Assembly: GCF_902167145.1 (NCBI RefSeq)
Contig: NC_050099.1
Coordinates: 237,968,588-238,032,587 of the forward strand
Source: Zea mays
Taxonomy: Eukaryota > Streptophyta > Magnoliopsida > Poales > Poaceae
Direction: 5' to 3'
Length of the DNA stretch: 64,000 nucleotides
Position numbers and translations under genes: made by a program
Shown: positions 12,171 to 23,060 of the stretch, piece after piece
How the letters are laid out: every line of letters begins with the position of its first letter
Position numbering within the stretch: position 1 is the stretch's first letter
Notes under the pieces: generated by a model
What the model was told of the DNA's origin: nothing
The model's input: the letters and a program-made list of their open reading frames with translations, nothing else
The model's database searches: none

Positions 12171-13440
12171 TGAGAGCACCTAGAGGGGGGGGGTGAATAG
12201 GTGATCCTGTGAAACTTAAACTTATAGTCACAAAAACTTGTTAAGTGTTAGCACAATAATCGCCAAGTGGCTAGAGAGGAGTCTCAACAAAACACAATAC
12301 CACAAGAGATCAAACACAGAGATGACACAGTGGTTTATCCCGTGGTTCGGCCAAGACCAACGCTTGCCTACTCCACGTTGTGGCGTCCCAACGGACGAGG
12401 GTTGCAATCAACCCCTCTCAAGCGGTCCAAAGACCAACTTGAATACCACGGTGTTTTGCTTTGCCTTTCAATATCCCGTTTGCGAGGAATCTCCACAACT
12501 TGGAGCCTCTCGCCCTTACACTTGAGATTCACAAAGAAATACGGAGTAAAGGAGGAACTAGCAACGCACACAAGACTCAAAATCAGAGCAACAGCACGCA
12601 CACAAGTCGCAACAAGAGCTTGCAATACAACTCAATGAGTTCACAACTCAACAAGAGCTCTAGATGCTATCACAATGAACCAAATGCGCGGAATCGATGT
12701 CTTGGTGCTTAGGAATGTTGTAGGAATGCTTGGTGTACTCCTCCATGCGCCTAGGGGTCCCTTTTATAGCCCCAAGGCAGCTAGGAGCCGTTGAGAGCAC
12801 ATCTGGAAGGCCATTCTTGCCTTCTGTCGTCGGGTGCACCGGACAGTCCGGTGCACACCGGACACTGTCCGGTGCCCGATTCCTTTCCATAACTAGCGCA
12901 GCCGACCGTTGCAGATCTGGGAGCCGTTGGCGCACCGGACATGTCCGGTGCACACCGGACAGTCCGGTGCCCCCTTCCGACCGTTGGCTCGGCCACGTGT
13001 CCCGCGCAGATCGCGCGGCCGACCGTTGGCCCGGCCGACCGTTGGCTCACCGGACAGTCCGGTGCACACCGGACAGTCCGGTGAATTATAGCCGTACGCC
13101 GTCGGCGAATTCCCGAGAGCGGCCTCTTCACGCCGAGTCAGTCTGGCGCACCGGACACTGTCCGGTGCACCACCGGACAGTCCGGTGCTCCAGACCGAGC
13201 TGAGACTTGGCTGTACACAGCCAAGCTTTTTGCACCTCTTTTGTTTCCTTCTTCCTTCTGTTTCTAACACTTAGACAAGTATATTAGTACTCAAAACCAA
13301 TGTACTAAGGCTTAGAAACATACCTTTACTCATGATTTGCACTTTGTTCATCCATGGGCATAAATTCACATTTAAGCACTTGTGTTGGCACTTAATCACC
13401 AAAATACTTAGAAATGGCCCAAGGGCACATTTCCCTTTCA
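12171..13440 (-). repeat. Sirevirus B 5' LTR
   Basis: 1270-bp LTR, near-identical to 4873-6127 but with one extra copy of a 16-bp GGCCGACCGTTGG-type segment near 13020-13040. It carries the same palindrome blocks, which presumably include promoter and enhancer sites. Confidence 0.93.
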
Positions 13441-13558
13441 AGGAGCTCTTCTTCTTCTCCCTCCTCTTGGTGTGGGACTCTTCCGATGAAGTGCTCCCGT
13501 GGCTTGTAGTGGGCTTTTCGCCGGTCTCCATCTCCTTCTTGGCGTGATCTCCCGACAT
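13441..13558 (-). pseudogene. Sirevirus A gag, N-terminal codons split off by B
   Basis: Begins at an ATG at 13558 (MSGDHAKKEMETGEKPTTSH) and ends in the Lys/Ser-rich tract where B inserted. The matching continuation starts at 4872. The start context equals that of G at 47836. Confidence 0.88.
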
Positions 13559-13591
13559 CACTTCGAGCGGTTAGGCTCTAATGAAGCACCG

Positions 13592-13606
13592 GGCTTTGAT
13601 ACCAAT
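13592..13606 (-). other. Sirevirus A primer binding site
   Basis: The complement reads ATTGGTATCAAAGCC next to the LTR end. It matches the tRNA-iMet site of B and G except for one G-to-A change (CAGAG to CAAAG). Confidence 0.82.
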
Positions 13607-14915
13607 TGATAGTCGCCTAGAGGGGGGGTGAATAGGGCGAAACTGAAATTTACAAATATAAACACAACTACAAGCCGGGTTAGCGTTAGAAATAAAACGA
13701 GTCCGCGAGAGAGGGCGCAAAACAAATCGCAAGCAAATGAAGAGTGTGACACGCGGATTTGTTTTACCGAGGTTCGGTTCTCGCAAACCTACTCCCCGTT
13801 GAGGAGGCCACAAAGGCCGGGTCTCTTTCAACCCTTCCCTCTCTCAAACAGTCCCTCGGACCGAGTGAGCTTCTCTTCTCAAATCAAAGCCGGGAACAAA
13901 ACTTCCCCGCAAGGGCCACCACACGATTGGTGCCTCTTGCCTTGATTACAATGAGTGTTGATCTCAAGAACAAGTGAGAAAGAAAAGAAGCAATCCAAGC
14001 GCAAGAGCTCAAAAGAACACGACAAATCTCTCTCGCTAATCACTAAAGCCTTTTGTGGAATTGGAGAGGATTTGATCTCTTTGGTGTGTCTAGAATTCAA
14101 TGCCTAGCTCTTGTAAGTGGTTGAGAAGTGGAAAACTTGGATGCAATGAATGGTGGGGTGGTTGGGGTATTTATAGCCCCAACCACCAAAGGTGGCCGTT
14201 GGGAGGCTGTCTGTTCGATGGCGCACCGGACAGTCCGGTGCCCCCGCCACGTCATCACTGCCGTTGGATTCTGACCGTTGGAGCTTCTGACTTGTGGGCC
14301 CGCCTGGATGTCCGGTGCACACCGGACATCTACTGTTCCTTGTCCGGTGCGCCAGTATGGGCGCGCCTGCCTTCTGCGCGCGCGCAGAGCGCGCATTAAT
14401 TGCGTCGCAGGTAGCCGTTGGCGCCGAATAGCCGTTGCTCCGGAGTTGCACCGGACAGTCCGGTGCACACCGGACATGTCCGGTGAATTATAGCGGACTA
14501 GCCGTTGGAGATTCCCGAAGCCGGTGAGTTCCTGAGGGCGCTCTTCCTTGGCGCACCGGACACTGTCCGGTGTACACCGGACAGTCCGGTGAATTATAGC
14601 GGAGTCGCCCTAGAAATTCCCGAAGGTGGCGAGTTTGCGTTGGAGTCCTCTGGTGCACCGGACATGTCCGGTGGTGCACCGGACACTGTCCAGTGGCACA
14701 CCGGACAGTCCGGTGCGCCAGACCAGAGGTGCCTTCGGTTGATCCTTTGCTCTTTTGTTGAACCCAACTCTTGGTCTTTTTATTGGCTGAGTGTGAACCT
14801 TTAGCACCTGTATAACTTATACACTAGAGCAAACTAGTTAGTCCAATTATTTGTGTTGGGCAATTCAACCACCAAAATATATTTAGGGACTAGGTGTAAG
14901 CCTAATTCCCTTTCA
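13607..14915 (-). repeat. Sirevirus A 5' LTR
   Basis: 1309-bp LTR running TGATAGTCGCC to CCCTTTCA on the plus strand. Same family as the LTRs at 39307-40598 and 46341-47647. Palindromes of the CACCGGACAGTCCGGTG type occur at about 14225, 14315, 14450, 14555 and 14655. Confidence 0.92.
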
Positions 14916-16941
14916 AAAAGTCTCTTAATACATATGTTCAAGGAGTATAACATTTAGGAATGTTCAAGACCATCTAAAACTACTACTACCTTCTTTCTCG
15001 AATATTTGTCGCCCGCTAGTTCCATTTTGAACTAAACCGTGACAAATAAAAAAGAACGAAGGGAATACATATTAAGCAATACATACTTAAAATGATGCTG
15101 ATTAAGGTTGTCCCCACTGAAGGACTTGACACGCTACGCTACCGAGATAGGGTTACTCTAATTTGTTGCAATGAACTGCCTTATCAACTGCGCTTTTTCC
15201 GGTAGGAGAGTGCTGGAACGGCAAACGTAGCGTAGTACGACACAAACCCTATCCACTTCTTGGTAGTTGGGTGTAGAATGAAAGAGAAATAAAAAATGTA
15301 TAATATATATGGTATAGGGTTGAGATATAGAGTAAATATGACCGGAGAGGATTATGGTTAGGGTAGAGAACCTTGCTGACAAGGACCCAACATTCATTTT
15401 AAGGTAGAAATTTAGAGTTATATGAGTGCGGATAGCCTAAGGAACTCGAAAATTAGATAAATAAAACCGATTATTTGTAGATGCACATTTCTAAATTGTA
15501 ATTAGAGTAGAAGTCCTCTAAATCCATAACCCTATAACAAATTACTATAAAAAACATAGGATGTTATCATAGATCCATAACCCTAGAATAAATTACCACA
15601 AAAGTCTAGCTAATTTTCGTGAGCTTACCTAAAAAGACGTCAGGCAAACTTTTTAGTTTTCTTGTTGTGGCAGGTAATTTAATTAAAAGTTACTTTATAT
15701 ATCGTTCATATATATATATATAATCTTCTAAAAATGATGTATTGTTTGTGGTCGCACAACATAAGTGTCTGTCTTTGACCTCGCCTTCCACTTGCACAAC
15801 ATAAGGTTGTGTGCAACGGCTCTCGCAGCTGCTCCCTCCCCTCCTGTAGTGTGGGGCAACAGGCAGCCCCTACGCGTCGCACCGCTTGACGCTAAAGCGT
15901 CTTCTTCGTGCTACAGTAGAAGAGGGCCAAACAGATCAAGCGTGAGGGCGTCGGGCCCCTTTCCTGCGCGCAACAGTAGTTGTTGGAGTTTGGTAGTTGG
16001 AAAAAAATTGATGTTGGATGATAAATAGGTGTAGGAAACGATATTTAATGGTCGGGTGAGTATATGAGGAGAATTTAGTGATAACCTTTGTGGGGAAGAG
16101 AAAAGAAATTGGTAGAATCTAGATAAGGTGGCTGCATAGTGCGATATAGTGGAAAAATTTAGAGAGAACCAATGCGGATACGGCTAAGCATAGTACAAGC
16201 ACTGCACACTTTTTCCACAGAAATCAGCAATGGAGCTGCTGTCCTATTCTTGAGTGTTTTTTCCCCAGGTTTCTAGGAGGTGGCTTCGCTTGCAGGTGGA
16301 TTGGATCGGATCGGATGGTGGAGGCACGAGCTTATCCGTGTGAGAAGCTACAACAAATGGATAGGCCTGGACATGACTGGACTGGCGACCGATCGAGACG
16401 GCAAAGCGCAGGCGCACGCAGCAACCAAAGGTCCAAAGTTTCTTCCTTCGTGCCAGCTGCAATCCACGATGACGACTATCGACGACAAGCTAGGTAAATT
16501 CGTGTAAATCAATGAAGTCCTGAAAAAAAACTTTTTGATTTCTCGTGCTTAAGAGCGAACATGTAGGACAAATAAAATCAAACTATCAGGTCGAATTTCA
16601 GGGAAAAATAAACTACCAGTTCCGTTTGGTCTACTGTCTTTTGGTCGTCCGGCCGGTTGCGTGAACTCTCGAGCTGGTCGCTCTACCTTATGTACCTCCT
16701 CCAGTTAGGCCCTGGTTCGGTATCGTATTCAAATTTGATTAGTAGGGAATTTAATTCCCTCCGTTCCCCTTCAATTCACGTCTAATCGATCTAATCGAGC
16801 AAGTCATATGAAAAGAAAAAAACAAAACAAATGCACGCTTTGCGCCCCAATCGAAGACAAATTCCTCCCCTGCTGTGAGGCTGTGACTACTACCAAACCT
16901 TTCGTATGTATATATGGGGCCGGGATTGAGAGGACAACACA
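14916..16941. other. Noncoding flank between A and C
   Basis: AT-rich, with a short TA microsatellite near 15708-15722 and no frame with protein-like composition. Around 15125-15250 there are short inverted similarities (CTACGCTACC against ACGTAGCGTAG, with AGGGTT/AACCCT) that might be a decayed MITE, but no clear ends or duplication. The piece next to C starts with a TTCGGTATCGTATTC-type sequence resembling miniature-element ends. Nothing further is supportable. Confidence 0.5.
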
Positions 16942-17283
16942 TGTAAGCACCAGCGGGATTTCGATGGCTGAGCACCGCTCCCGGTGCTCAAGGTCCTCTC
17001 TCGAAGAACTTTGGGGTTTACAAATGTCTGCGGTTCTTACACGGCGACGCAGCGCCAGCCACCGGACGCAGCCGGGAACAGAGTTCTCTCCTCTTCGATA
17101 CCCTGCCTATCTTATTTACAAGCATATATATATTCCTGTGCAGGTTACGGCTGCCACTCTGGGCCAGCGAAACGACTGTTGGGCTTCGGCGTTCTCCTGC
17201 TCCTTCGAGGTCCTGGCCTGGACGGCCCATCATCCTCAGCATTCTCCTTCCCGCCATGCTTGGACGCCATCAGGTTGCTGACA
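16942..17283 (-). repeat. Chromovirus C 3' LTR
   Basis: 342 bp, TGTAAGCACC to TTGCTGACA on the plus strand. It contains the last ~46 codons and stop of the polyprotein. A purine tract (GGAGGGAAAA on the minus strand, complement of 17284-17293) abuts it and serves as the polypurine primer while also coding for Arg-Arg-Glu-Asn. An AT-rich TATATATAT segment near 17126 is a promoter candidate. Confidence 0.95.
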
Positions 17284-20200
17284 TTTTCCCTCCGTAGACA
17301 GCCAGCTTGTCCCCAAGCTGGAGCGAACGGGAAGCGACGTTTGATGTCAGCTTCCTCCTCCCATGTGGCCAGTGAAGTATGCCAGCCCGTCCATTTGATC
17401 AGCAGCTGGGTGATGACTTTGCCGGCGCGGTGTCGTAGTCTGGTATCGAGGACTGTTTCTGGTATCTGCAGATTATGAACTGAGTCAGGCAGAGAGGGGC
17501 TCACCGGGGTATGTGGACCGACCACGGCTTTCAGCTGCGAGACATGGAATATGGGATGAACTGAACTGCCGGCTGGTAACTGCAGTTCATAAGCAACTGG
17601 ATTAATTTGCCGTATGATAGTGTATGGACCGAAGAACCTGAATGACAACTTCTGGTTGACCCGTTCAGTGATAGAAGACTGACAGTAGGGCTGTAATTTG
17701 AGGAACACCCGATCCCCCACTGCAAACACTCTTTCAGTCCTACCTCGATCTGCTTGCTTCTTCATTCGGTCCTGGGCACGCTGGAGATGCAAGCGTACCT
17801 GCTGTAACATGCCCTGCCGGTCTTGGAGGTATTGTTTCAGATCTGGGACAGAACACTGAGCGGAGGATATCAACCCCAATTGAGATGGTGGATGGCCATA
17901 GAGCACTTCAAAAGGGGTTTTGCCAAGTGATGAATGGTGGCAAGTATTGTACCAAAATTCTGCTAGGGGTAACCAATTAGGCCAGAGTCTGGGACAGGAG
18001 TGAACAAAGCACCTCAGATAAGTTTCCAGACACTGGTTTACTCGCTCTGTTTGTCCGTCGGACTGCGGGTGGTATGAACTACTGAGGCACAACTGGGTTC
18101 CAGTTAGTTTGAATAGTTCCTGCCATATTTTGCTTGTGAAAATGGGATCTCGGTCAGAAATAATGGCAGTAGGCATCCCATGCAACCGATAAATCTCAGA
18201 CATGTATACCTTGGCAACTGTCAAAGCTGTGAATGGGTGAAGCATTGGTATGAAATGTGCGTACTTAGACAGCTTGTCCACCACCACCAGAATACAGTTA
18301 CCCTTGCGAGACGGCGGGAGACCTGAAATAAAGTCCATACTGACTGTTTGCCATGACTGTTTAGGAATCGGTAATGGGAGTAGGAGTCCCGGGTATTTGA
18401 TATGCTCGGGCTTTGCTTGCTGGCATATTTGGCAGGTCCTGACAAACTCTCTAACTTGCTGTTTCATTCCTGGCCACGCAAAACTCGCTTTGATTCTTCG
18501 ATAGGTCACCGGAAAGCCAGAATGACCTCCCACAGCGCTATCATGTAACGCTGAGGTGACTTTAAGTTGCATCTCCTTGTTGGTCCCCAACCAAATTCTT
18601 CCTTTAAACCGAATGATCCCTTGGGACAAAGTGTAGTGTTCCTTACTGCCACCAGTGGCCAAATGATTGAACAATTTCTTGGTATTTTCGTCACTCTCAT
18701 ATCCTTGATTTACCTGCGACAGCCAGTCTGGGGTGACGGATGAGATTGCCATATTGTTCAGTTGATCCTCTACAATATCCTGATCCATGTTGGGTCTCCG
18801 AGACAACGCATCTGCTACCCGGTTAGCAGTTCCTTGGCGGTATGTGATACGGAACTGCAGTCCCATCAGCTTGGTGAAGGCCTTTTGTTGCCAGGGTGTT
18901 GAAAGTCTTTGATCATCAAGATGAGTGAGGCTTTGCTGGTCAGTCTTTATGATAAATTCTCTCTGTTGCAGGTAGGGGCGCCACTGCTCGACTGCGAATA
19001 AAATTGCTAGACACTCTTTTTCATAGGTAGACAGTCCCAGGTTCTTTGGTCCTAGTGCACGGCTGATGTATGCAATAGGATGTCCATCCTGCTGTAAAAC
19101 TGCACCTATTCCTCCTCCACTAGCATCGGTCTCGACGGTGAAAGTCTTGGTAAAGTTGGGCAGGGCAAGGACTGGAGCCCGAGCCAAAGCTTCCTTCAGA
19201 GCCATAAAGGATTGGTTGGTCTGATCAGTCCATACAAACAGATTGTCCTTCTTTAGGAGAGCAGTAAGAGGCTTGCTTATAATCCCAAACTGAGCTACAA
19301 ATTTCCTGTAGTAACCAGCCATACCTAGAAAACTCCTGACATCCTTGACACACCTGGGAATGGGCCAATTTTGGATAACCTCCACCTTTCTGGGATCTGT
19401 AGATATTCCTTGAGCACTCACTACATGACCAAGAAACTCCAACTGCTTTTGAGCAAAAAGGCATTTGGATTGTTTGAGATGTAGCTGCTGCTGATCAAGC
19501 AATTCAAAAACTTGTCCCAGGTGCTGGACATGTAGTTCAAGTGTGGCACTGTACACCAGGACATCATCCAAGAATACCACTACACATTTTCGAAGCAAGG
19601 GAGATAGCACCGTGTTCATGAAATCTTGGAAAGTGGCAGGTGCTCCAGTCAGACCAAAAGGCATGACACGATATTCAAAGTGTCCATGGTGCGTTTGGAA
19701 TGCCGTTTTATACTCATCCCCCTCCTTGATACGAATCTGGTGGTAGCCTGAGCGGTGGTCTAACTTTGAGAATATTGCTGCTCCTCCCAATTCGTCAACA
19801 ATCTCATCAAATATAGGCATTGGGTAGCGGTTCTTCACAGTGTGAGCATTTAGCCTTCTGTAATCCACACAAAGGCGCCATTCACCATCTTTTTTCTTTA
19901 CCAGCAGAATGGGAGAAGCAAAGGGGCTTGAGCTCTGTTGAATAATACCATTGTCCAGCATCTCGCGAATTTGTCTCTCAATTTCGTCTTTTTGTTGAGG
20001 AGTATACCGATAGGGTCTCAGTCTGAAAGGTGATGCCCCTGGTATTAGGTCGATAGCATGATCCACAGCTCTTTTAGGTGGTAGACAGTTCGGTTTGGTG
20101 AACAGATGTTGGTACTGTTCTAGCAACTGTTGTATGGACAAGGGAATGGGATCAGACAGGTTACTGTCCACTGCTTGGAGCTCCAACAGTTGTTCAACAG

Positions 20201-22046
20201 CTTCATGTTTGATGAGAGAATCCAGTTGTAATCCTGTCAAGGTGTGGCAAACTTCTATCCTTGGTTGGACTCCTTGCAGATGTACTTTTCTGTTACCATA
20301 ATCAAATTCCAGCCATTTCTGTGCCCAATGGACCGACATTGGACAGTGACATTCCAGCCAATCCATTCCCAAAATAATATCATAGCTTCCCAATGGAAGA
20401 ATCTTGAACTGGGTTGAAAATGTAATGCCTCCACACAGCCACTTACAGTCAGGTACCATATATTTGCTCCATAACAATCTCCCATCAGCAACTTTCACTC
20501 GAACTGGCTTATCCAACAGTTGAACACCAGGCATGACTCCCATTAGGTGGCTGCCTAAAAAGCTGGCTGAGCTGCCCGAATCTACCAGCACTAAAACCTG
20601 CTGACAGTGCACTGACGCCCATAAACGAATGGTTTTGTTGCCTTCCCCACCACTTACTGCATCAATCGAGATGGCCTGCACATTTTCTTCAGCCACTTCC
20701 TGATCACTACCAATAGCTGCATCCACCTTCTCTTCCCCCTCAGCTGCCATCTCCCACATTTCTTCAACCAGATGTAATGGTACACTTGTGGAACAGCGAT
20801 GCGAATGACCCCACCTTTCACCACATTTGAAGCAGAGTCCCTTAGCTCTCCGATATGATTTGAGGGCTGTCAACTTGCTGTCATCTCCCTTGTTCAGGTT
20901 CGGTCTTGGACTTCTACGTTCTTCAGCAGTTACACCACTTCTGATAACAGGGGGTAATGGTAGAGGTAAGGGGCTTGGCCTAGAGGATAGTCGAGAAGGA
21001 TAACTGAACTCTGATCTTCTGGTGTCCCGGCGCCCGGCGTGCAACAGCACGTCTTCCTGCAATAGTGCAAGAGAACAAGCAGTATCCAATTCGGGTGGCC
21101 GTTGAATAATCACAGCATTTTTAATCTCATCCTTTAACCCATCTATAAATCTAGCAGTAATCATAGTCGAAGTCAAGTTGTTTTCATGAGCTAATAACTG
21201 ATGCATAAGTTGATCAAAGTTTTCTATATAATCAGCTACTGAGCCCACTTGGTGCACATGATAAAAATGTCTAATGAGCATGTTGTGCTGGTCTCTACCA
21301 AATCGAGTGTTCAGGGCTGATCCCAATTCCTCCCAATTCATCTCTCTAATTCTTGACTCCATTGCTTCAACCCAGTACACAGCCGCACCCCCAAAATGCA
21401 TGGTAGCCATTCTCACCCACCGTTCTACTGGGACCCCATAGAACTCAAAGTAAGTTTCGCATCTGTGCTTCCATAATTTAGGGTTTGATCCCTCAAAAAC
21501 AGGAAAACTCATGTGGGGCATACCCGATCCCGACAGATGAGACCAATTTGCGCTGGAATCCCTTCCCATTGAACCCCAATCCATAAACATTGGTGTACGT
21601 TCAGGAGGAGGGTGCATACCTCCGACCGGAGGGGGTGTGTGGATGGTTTCCATCCCAACACCCGATCTCCGGTGATTTTCAGTGAAGCGGTGGCGATTTT
21701 GCCCTTGCGTCGCGTCGATCGGTGGAACCCCCAGTTGGGCGGTGGTCGACGCAGTTCCCTTCGCTTTGCTCACGCCAGAAGGATCGCTCTCCAGCGGCTG
21801 TGGACCGAATTGATCCACCTTAGATTGAATTGTCTTCAAGGCCTCTGCCACCTCCGCCACCTTTGCCTCCACTTCCGGCCGCCACTTGCGAAATTCACCT
21901 TGTTCCTTCATCATCCCTTTCACTGTTGCCTCCACGCTCGCCATGGACGACTGGATCGTCTCCATGCGCCGATGTGTCTCCTTGTTGCCCTCCTCGATCT
22001 TGGCAAGCAGCTGCGCCATCGGATCTTCATTCCGCGGCGGCGCCAT
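17145..22046 (-). CDS. Gag-Pol polyprotein with chromodomain (Ty3/gypsy), intact
   Basis: Start taken at the ATG at 22046 (MAPPRNEDPMAQ), the first good Met after the 5' LTR, giving 1633 residues. The frame is open a further 40 codons into the LTR. Positions counted from the longer frame (subtract 40): coiled N-terminus 50-120; capsid 215-380; zinc knuckle CFKCGERWGHSHRC 445-458; protease DSG 529-531; reverse transcriptase 715-905 with FLDD 865-868; RNase H from ETDAS near 1012; integrase HHCC to CQICQQAK near 1250, core Asp near 1278, SDRDP near 1338 and Glu of DGQTERVNQ near 1375; chromodomain 1570-1612 (IKWTGWHTSLATWEEE). Chromodomains steer integration to modified histones in this clade. 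No lesion seen; RT has KLDHRSGYHQ where Leu is usual after the Asp. Confidence 0.94.
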   Translation of the reverse strand: MAPPRNEDPMAQLLAKIEEGNKETHRRMETIQSSMASVEATVKGMMKEQGEFRKWRPEVEAKVAEVAEALKTIQSKVDQFGPQPLESDPSGVSKAKGTASTTAQLGVPPIDATQGQNRHRFTENHRRSGVGMETIHTPPPVGGMHPPPERTPMFMDWGSMGRDSSANWSHLSGSGMPHMSFPVFEGSNPKLWKHRCETYFEFYGVPVERWVRMATMHFGGAAVYWVEAMESRIREMNWEELGSALNTRFGRDQHNMLIRHFYHVHQVGSVADYIENFDQLMHQLLAHENNLTSTMITARFIDGLKDEIKNAVIIQRPPELDTACSLALLQEDVLLHAGRRDTRRSEFSYPSRLSSRPSPLPLPLPPVIRSGVTAEERRSPRPNLNKGDDSKLTALKSYRRAKGLCFKCGERWGHSHRCSTSVPLHLVEEMWEMAAEGEEKVDAAIGSDQEVAEENVQAISIDAVSGGEGNKTIRLWASVHCQQVLVLVDSGSSASFLGSHLMGVMPGVQLLDKPVRVKVADGRLLWSKYMVPDCKWLCGGITFSTQFKILPLGSYDIILGMDWLECHCPMSVHWAQKWLEFDYGNRKVHLQGVQPRIEVCHTLTGLQLDSLIKHEAVEQLLELQAVDSNLSDPIPLSIQQLLEQYQHLFTKPNCLPPKRAVDHAIDLIPGASPFRLRPYRYTPQQKDEIERQIREMLDNGIIQQSSSPFASPILLVKKKDGEWRLCVDYRRLNAHTVKNRYPMPIFDEIVDELGGAAIFSKLDHRSGYHQIRIKEGDEYKTAFQTHHGHFEYRVMPFGLTGAPATFQDFMNTVLSPLLRKCVVVFLDDVLVYSATLELHVQHLGQVFELLDQQQLHLKQSKCLFAQKQLEFLGHVVSAQGISTDPRKVEVIQNWPIPRCVKDVRSFLGMAGYYRKFVAQFGIISKPLTALLKKDNLFVWTDQTNQSFMALKEALARAPVLALPNFTKTFTVETDASGGGIGAVLQQDGHPIAYISRALGPKNLGLSTYEKECLAILFAVEQWRPYLQQREFIIKTDQQSLTHLDDQRLSTPWQQKAFTKLMGLQFRITYRQGTANRVADALSRRPNMDQDIVEDQLNNMAISSVTPDWLSQVNQGYESDENTKKLFNHLATGGSKEHYTLSQGIIRFKGRIWLGTNKEMQLKVTSALHDSAVGGHSGFPVTYRRIKASFAWPGMKQQVREFVRTCQICQQAKPEHIKYPGLLLPLPIPKQSWQTVSMDFISGLPPSRKGNCILVVVDKLSKYAHFIPMLHPFTALTVAKVYMSEIYRLHGMPTAIISDRDPIFTSKIWQELFKLTGTQLCLSSSYHPQSDGQTERVNQCLETYLRCFVHSCPRLWPNWLPLAEFWYNTCHHSSLGKTPFEVLYGHPPSQLGLISSAQCSVPDLKQYLQDRQGMLQQVRLHLQRAQDRMKKQADRGRTERVFAVGDRVFLKLQPYCQSSITERVNQKLSFRFFGPYTIIRQINPVAYELQLPAGSSVHPIFHVSQLKAVVGPHTPVSPSLPDSVHNLQIPETVLDTRLRHRAGKVITQLLIKWTGWHTSLATWEEEADIKRRFPFAPAWGQAGCLRRENVSNLMASKHGGKENAEDDGPSRPGPRRSRRTPKPNSRFAGPEWQP

Positions 22047-22116
22047 ACCTCCACCTCTTGCCTGGAATCGTGTCGCGTACTCGTGCGTGGGCTCCAGCTT
22101 AGCTCCGAATACCAGA

Positions 22117-22458
22117 TGTAAGCACCAGCGGGATTTCGATGGCTGAGCACCGCTCCCGGTGCTCAAGGTCCTCTCTCGAAGAACTTTGGGGTTTACAAAT
22201 GTCTGCGGTTCTTACACGGCGACGCAGCGCCAGCCACCGGACGCAGCCGGGAACAGAGTTCTCTCCTCTTCGATACCCTGCCTATCTTATTTACAAGCAT
22301 ATATATATTCCTGTGCAGGTTACGGCTGCCACTCTGGGCCAGCGAAACGACTGTTGGGCTTCGGCGTTCTCCTGCTCCTTCGAGGTCCTGGCCTGGACGG
22401 CCCATCATCCTCAGCATTCTCCTTCCCGCCATGCTTGGACGCCATCAGGTTGCTGACA
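22117..22458 (-). repeat. Chromovirus C 5' LTR
   Basis: 342 bp, identical by eye to 16942-17283. The sequence after it on the minus strand (TCTGGTATTCGGAGC) only loosely resembles the usual TGGTATCAGAGC primer site, so the tRNA primer is uncertain. Confidence 0.94.
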
Positions 22459-22463
22459 ACACA

Positions 22464-23060
22464 CGGATCAGCATGAAAGCCACTTAGTAAATAGCTGCGG
22501 GCTTTCTGGTGTTACTGACTCGACACACACGCATCATTTGATCAGCAGGACGATGATCGATCAGTCGATAAACAGGGGATGTCGCTGGTGTTGTGCGCCT
22601 CAAGTTTGGTGATTTGATTTCAGTGTCGCTGAATCTACGAGCTACATATACGTGTGAACGACTGAGATGCGACCAGAGGGATGTGAGTGGAGCCACTGAA
22701 AATTCTCCAACTATGAGAACTACACTTGTGACTCGATTCTTAATATTACCACAAAACTTAAGGGACTCAAAGAACCAGATCACTGCGTATTTCAAACCAG
22801 TGTCGTTTGAGCGCACCAAAAGCCTGGAAACAGAGCAACCCAACTTTCTGTAAAATAACATAGTCAAAACTGCAGGGAAGTGGGAGCGGCAGTGTCGGCC
22901 AAAGGTCCGGCAGCGCCGCACACGTGGCTCGCCGTGCCGGGCACTGAAAACTATCCAGAACAATCTCAAGCTTTATTTGCATAAAGTTTGCACGGGTGAA
23001 AAATGATTCCTGGTGAAGTGTCAACCCAAACAACACAGAAACTAAAGCGCGGATTAAAAG
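22464..23060. other. Noncoding flank right of C
   Basis: Mixed-composition sequence continuing the target of C. No motif-bearing frame, RNA gene or clear repeat found. Confidence 0.45.

Larger units (their letters stand above)
4873..13440 (-). mobile_element. Sirevirus B (Ty1/copia), complete, inserted in gag of A
   Basis: Full-length minus-strand element, 8568 bp, flanked by the 5-bp target duplication AGGAG (4868-4872 and 13441-13445). LTRs are 1255 bp (4873-6127, 3') and 1270 bp (12171-13440, 5'), begin TG and end CA, and differ by roughly eight substitutions by eye, one extra 16-bp repeat unit in the 5' copy and homopolymer length. The tRNA-iMet-type primer site and the polypurine tract both sit next to their LTRs. 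The LTR ends (TGAAAGGGAAATGTG, GTGCTCTCA) and Gag differ from A/F/G but match D. A recent insertion, though pol is already broken. Confidence 0.95.
1..14915 (-). mobile_element. Sirevirus A (Ty1/copia, Ji/Opie type), partial, host of element B
   Basis: A minus-strand LTR retrotransposon. Its 5' LTR (13607-14915), primer binding site and first gag codons lie right of element B, and the rest of gag and pol lies left of B and runs off the window start. Gag continues across B: the codons ending at 13441 resume at 4872. Gag and Pol closely match elements F and G in this window, so A, F and G are one family and B and D another. The 5 bases after the LTR (14916-14920, aaaag) are the candidate target duplication; the partner is outside the window. 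The copy is dead: two nonsense codons and one frameshift besides the insertion of B. Confidence 0.9.
16942..22458 (-). mobile_element. Reina-like Ty3/gypsy chromovirus C, complete
   Basis: 5517-bp minus-strand element bounded by 5-bp duplications ACACA (16937-16941 and 22459-22463). Both LTRs are 342 bp and I saw no difference between them, which implies a very recent insertion. One uninterrupted polyprotein with every catalytic motif and a C-terminal chromodomain fills the inside. The small size, short LTRs and chromodomain fit the Reina clade; clade assignment is from memory. Confidence 0.95.

Noticed and set aside
15125..15250. Possible MITE between A and C
   Set aside because: Inverted similarity is short and imperfect and no target duplication was found.
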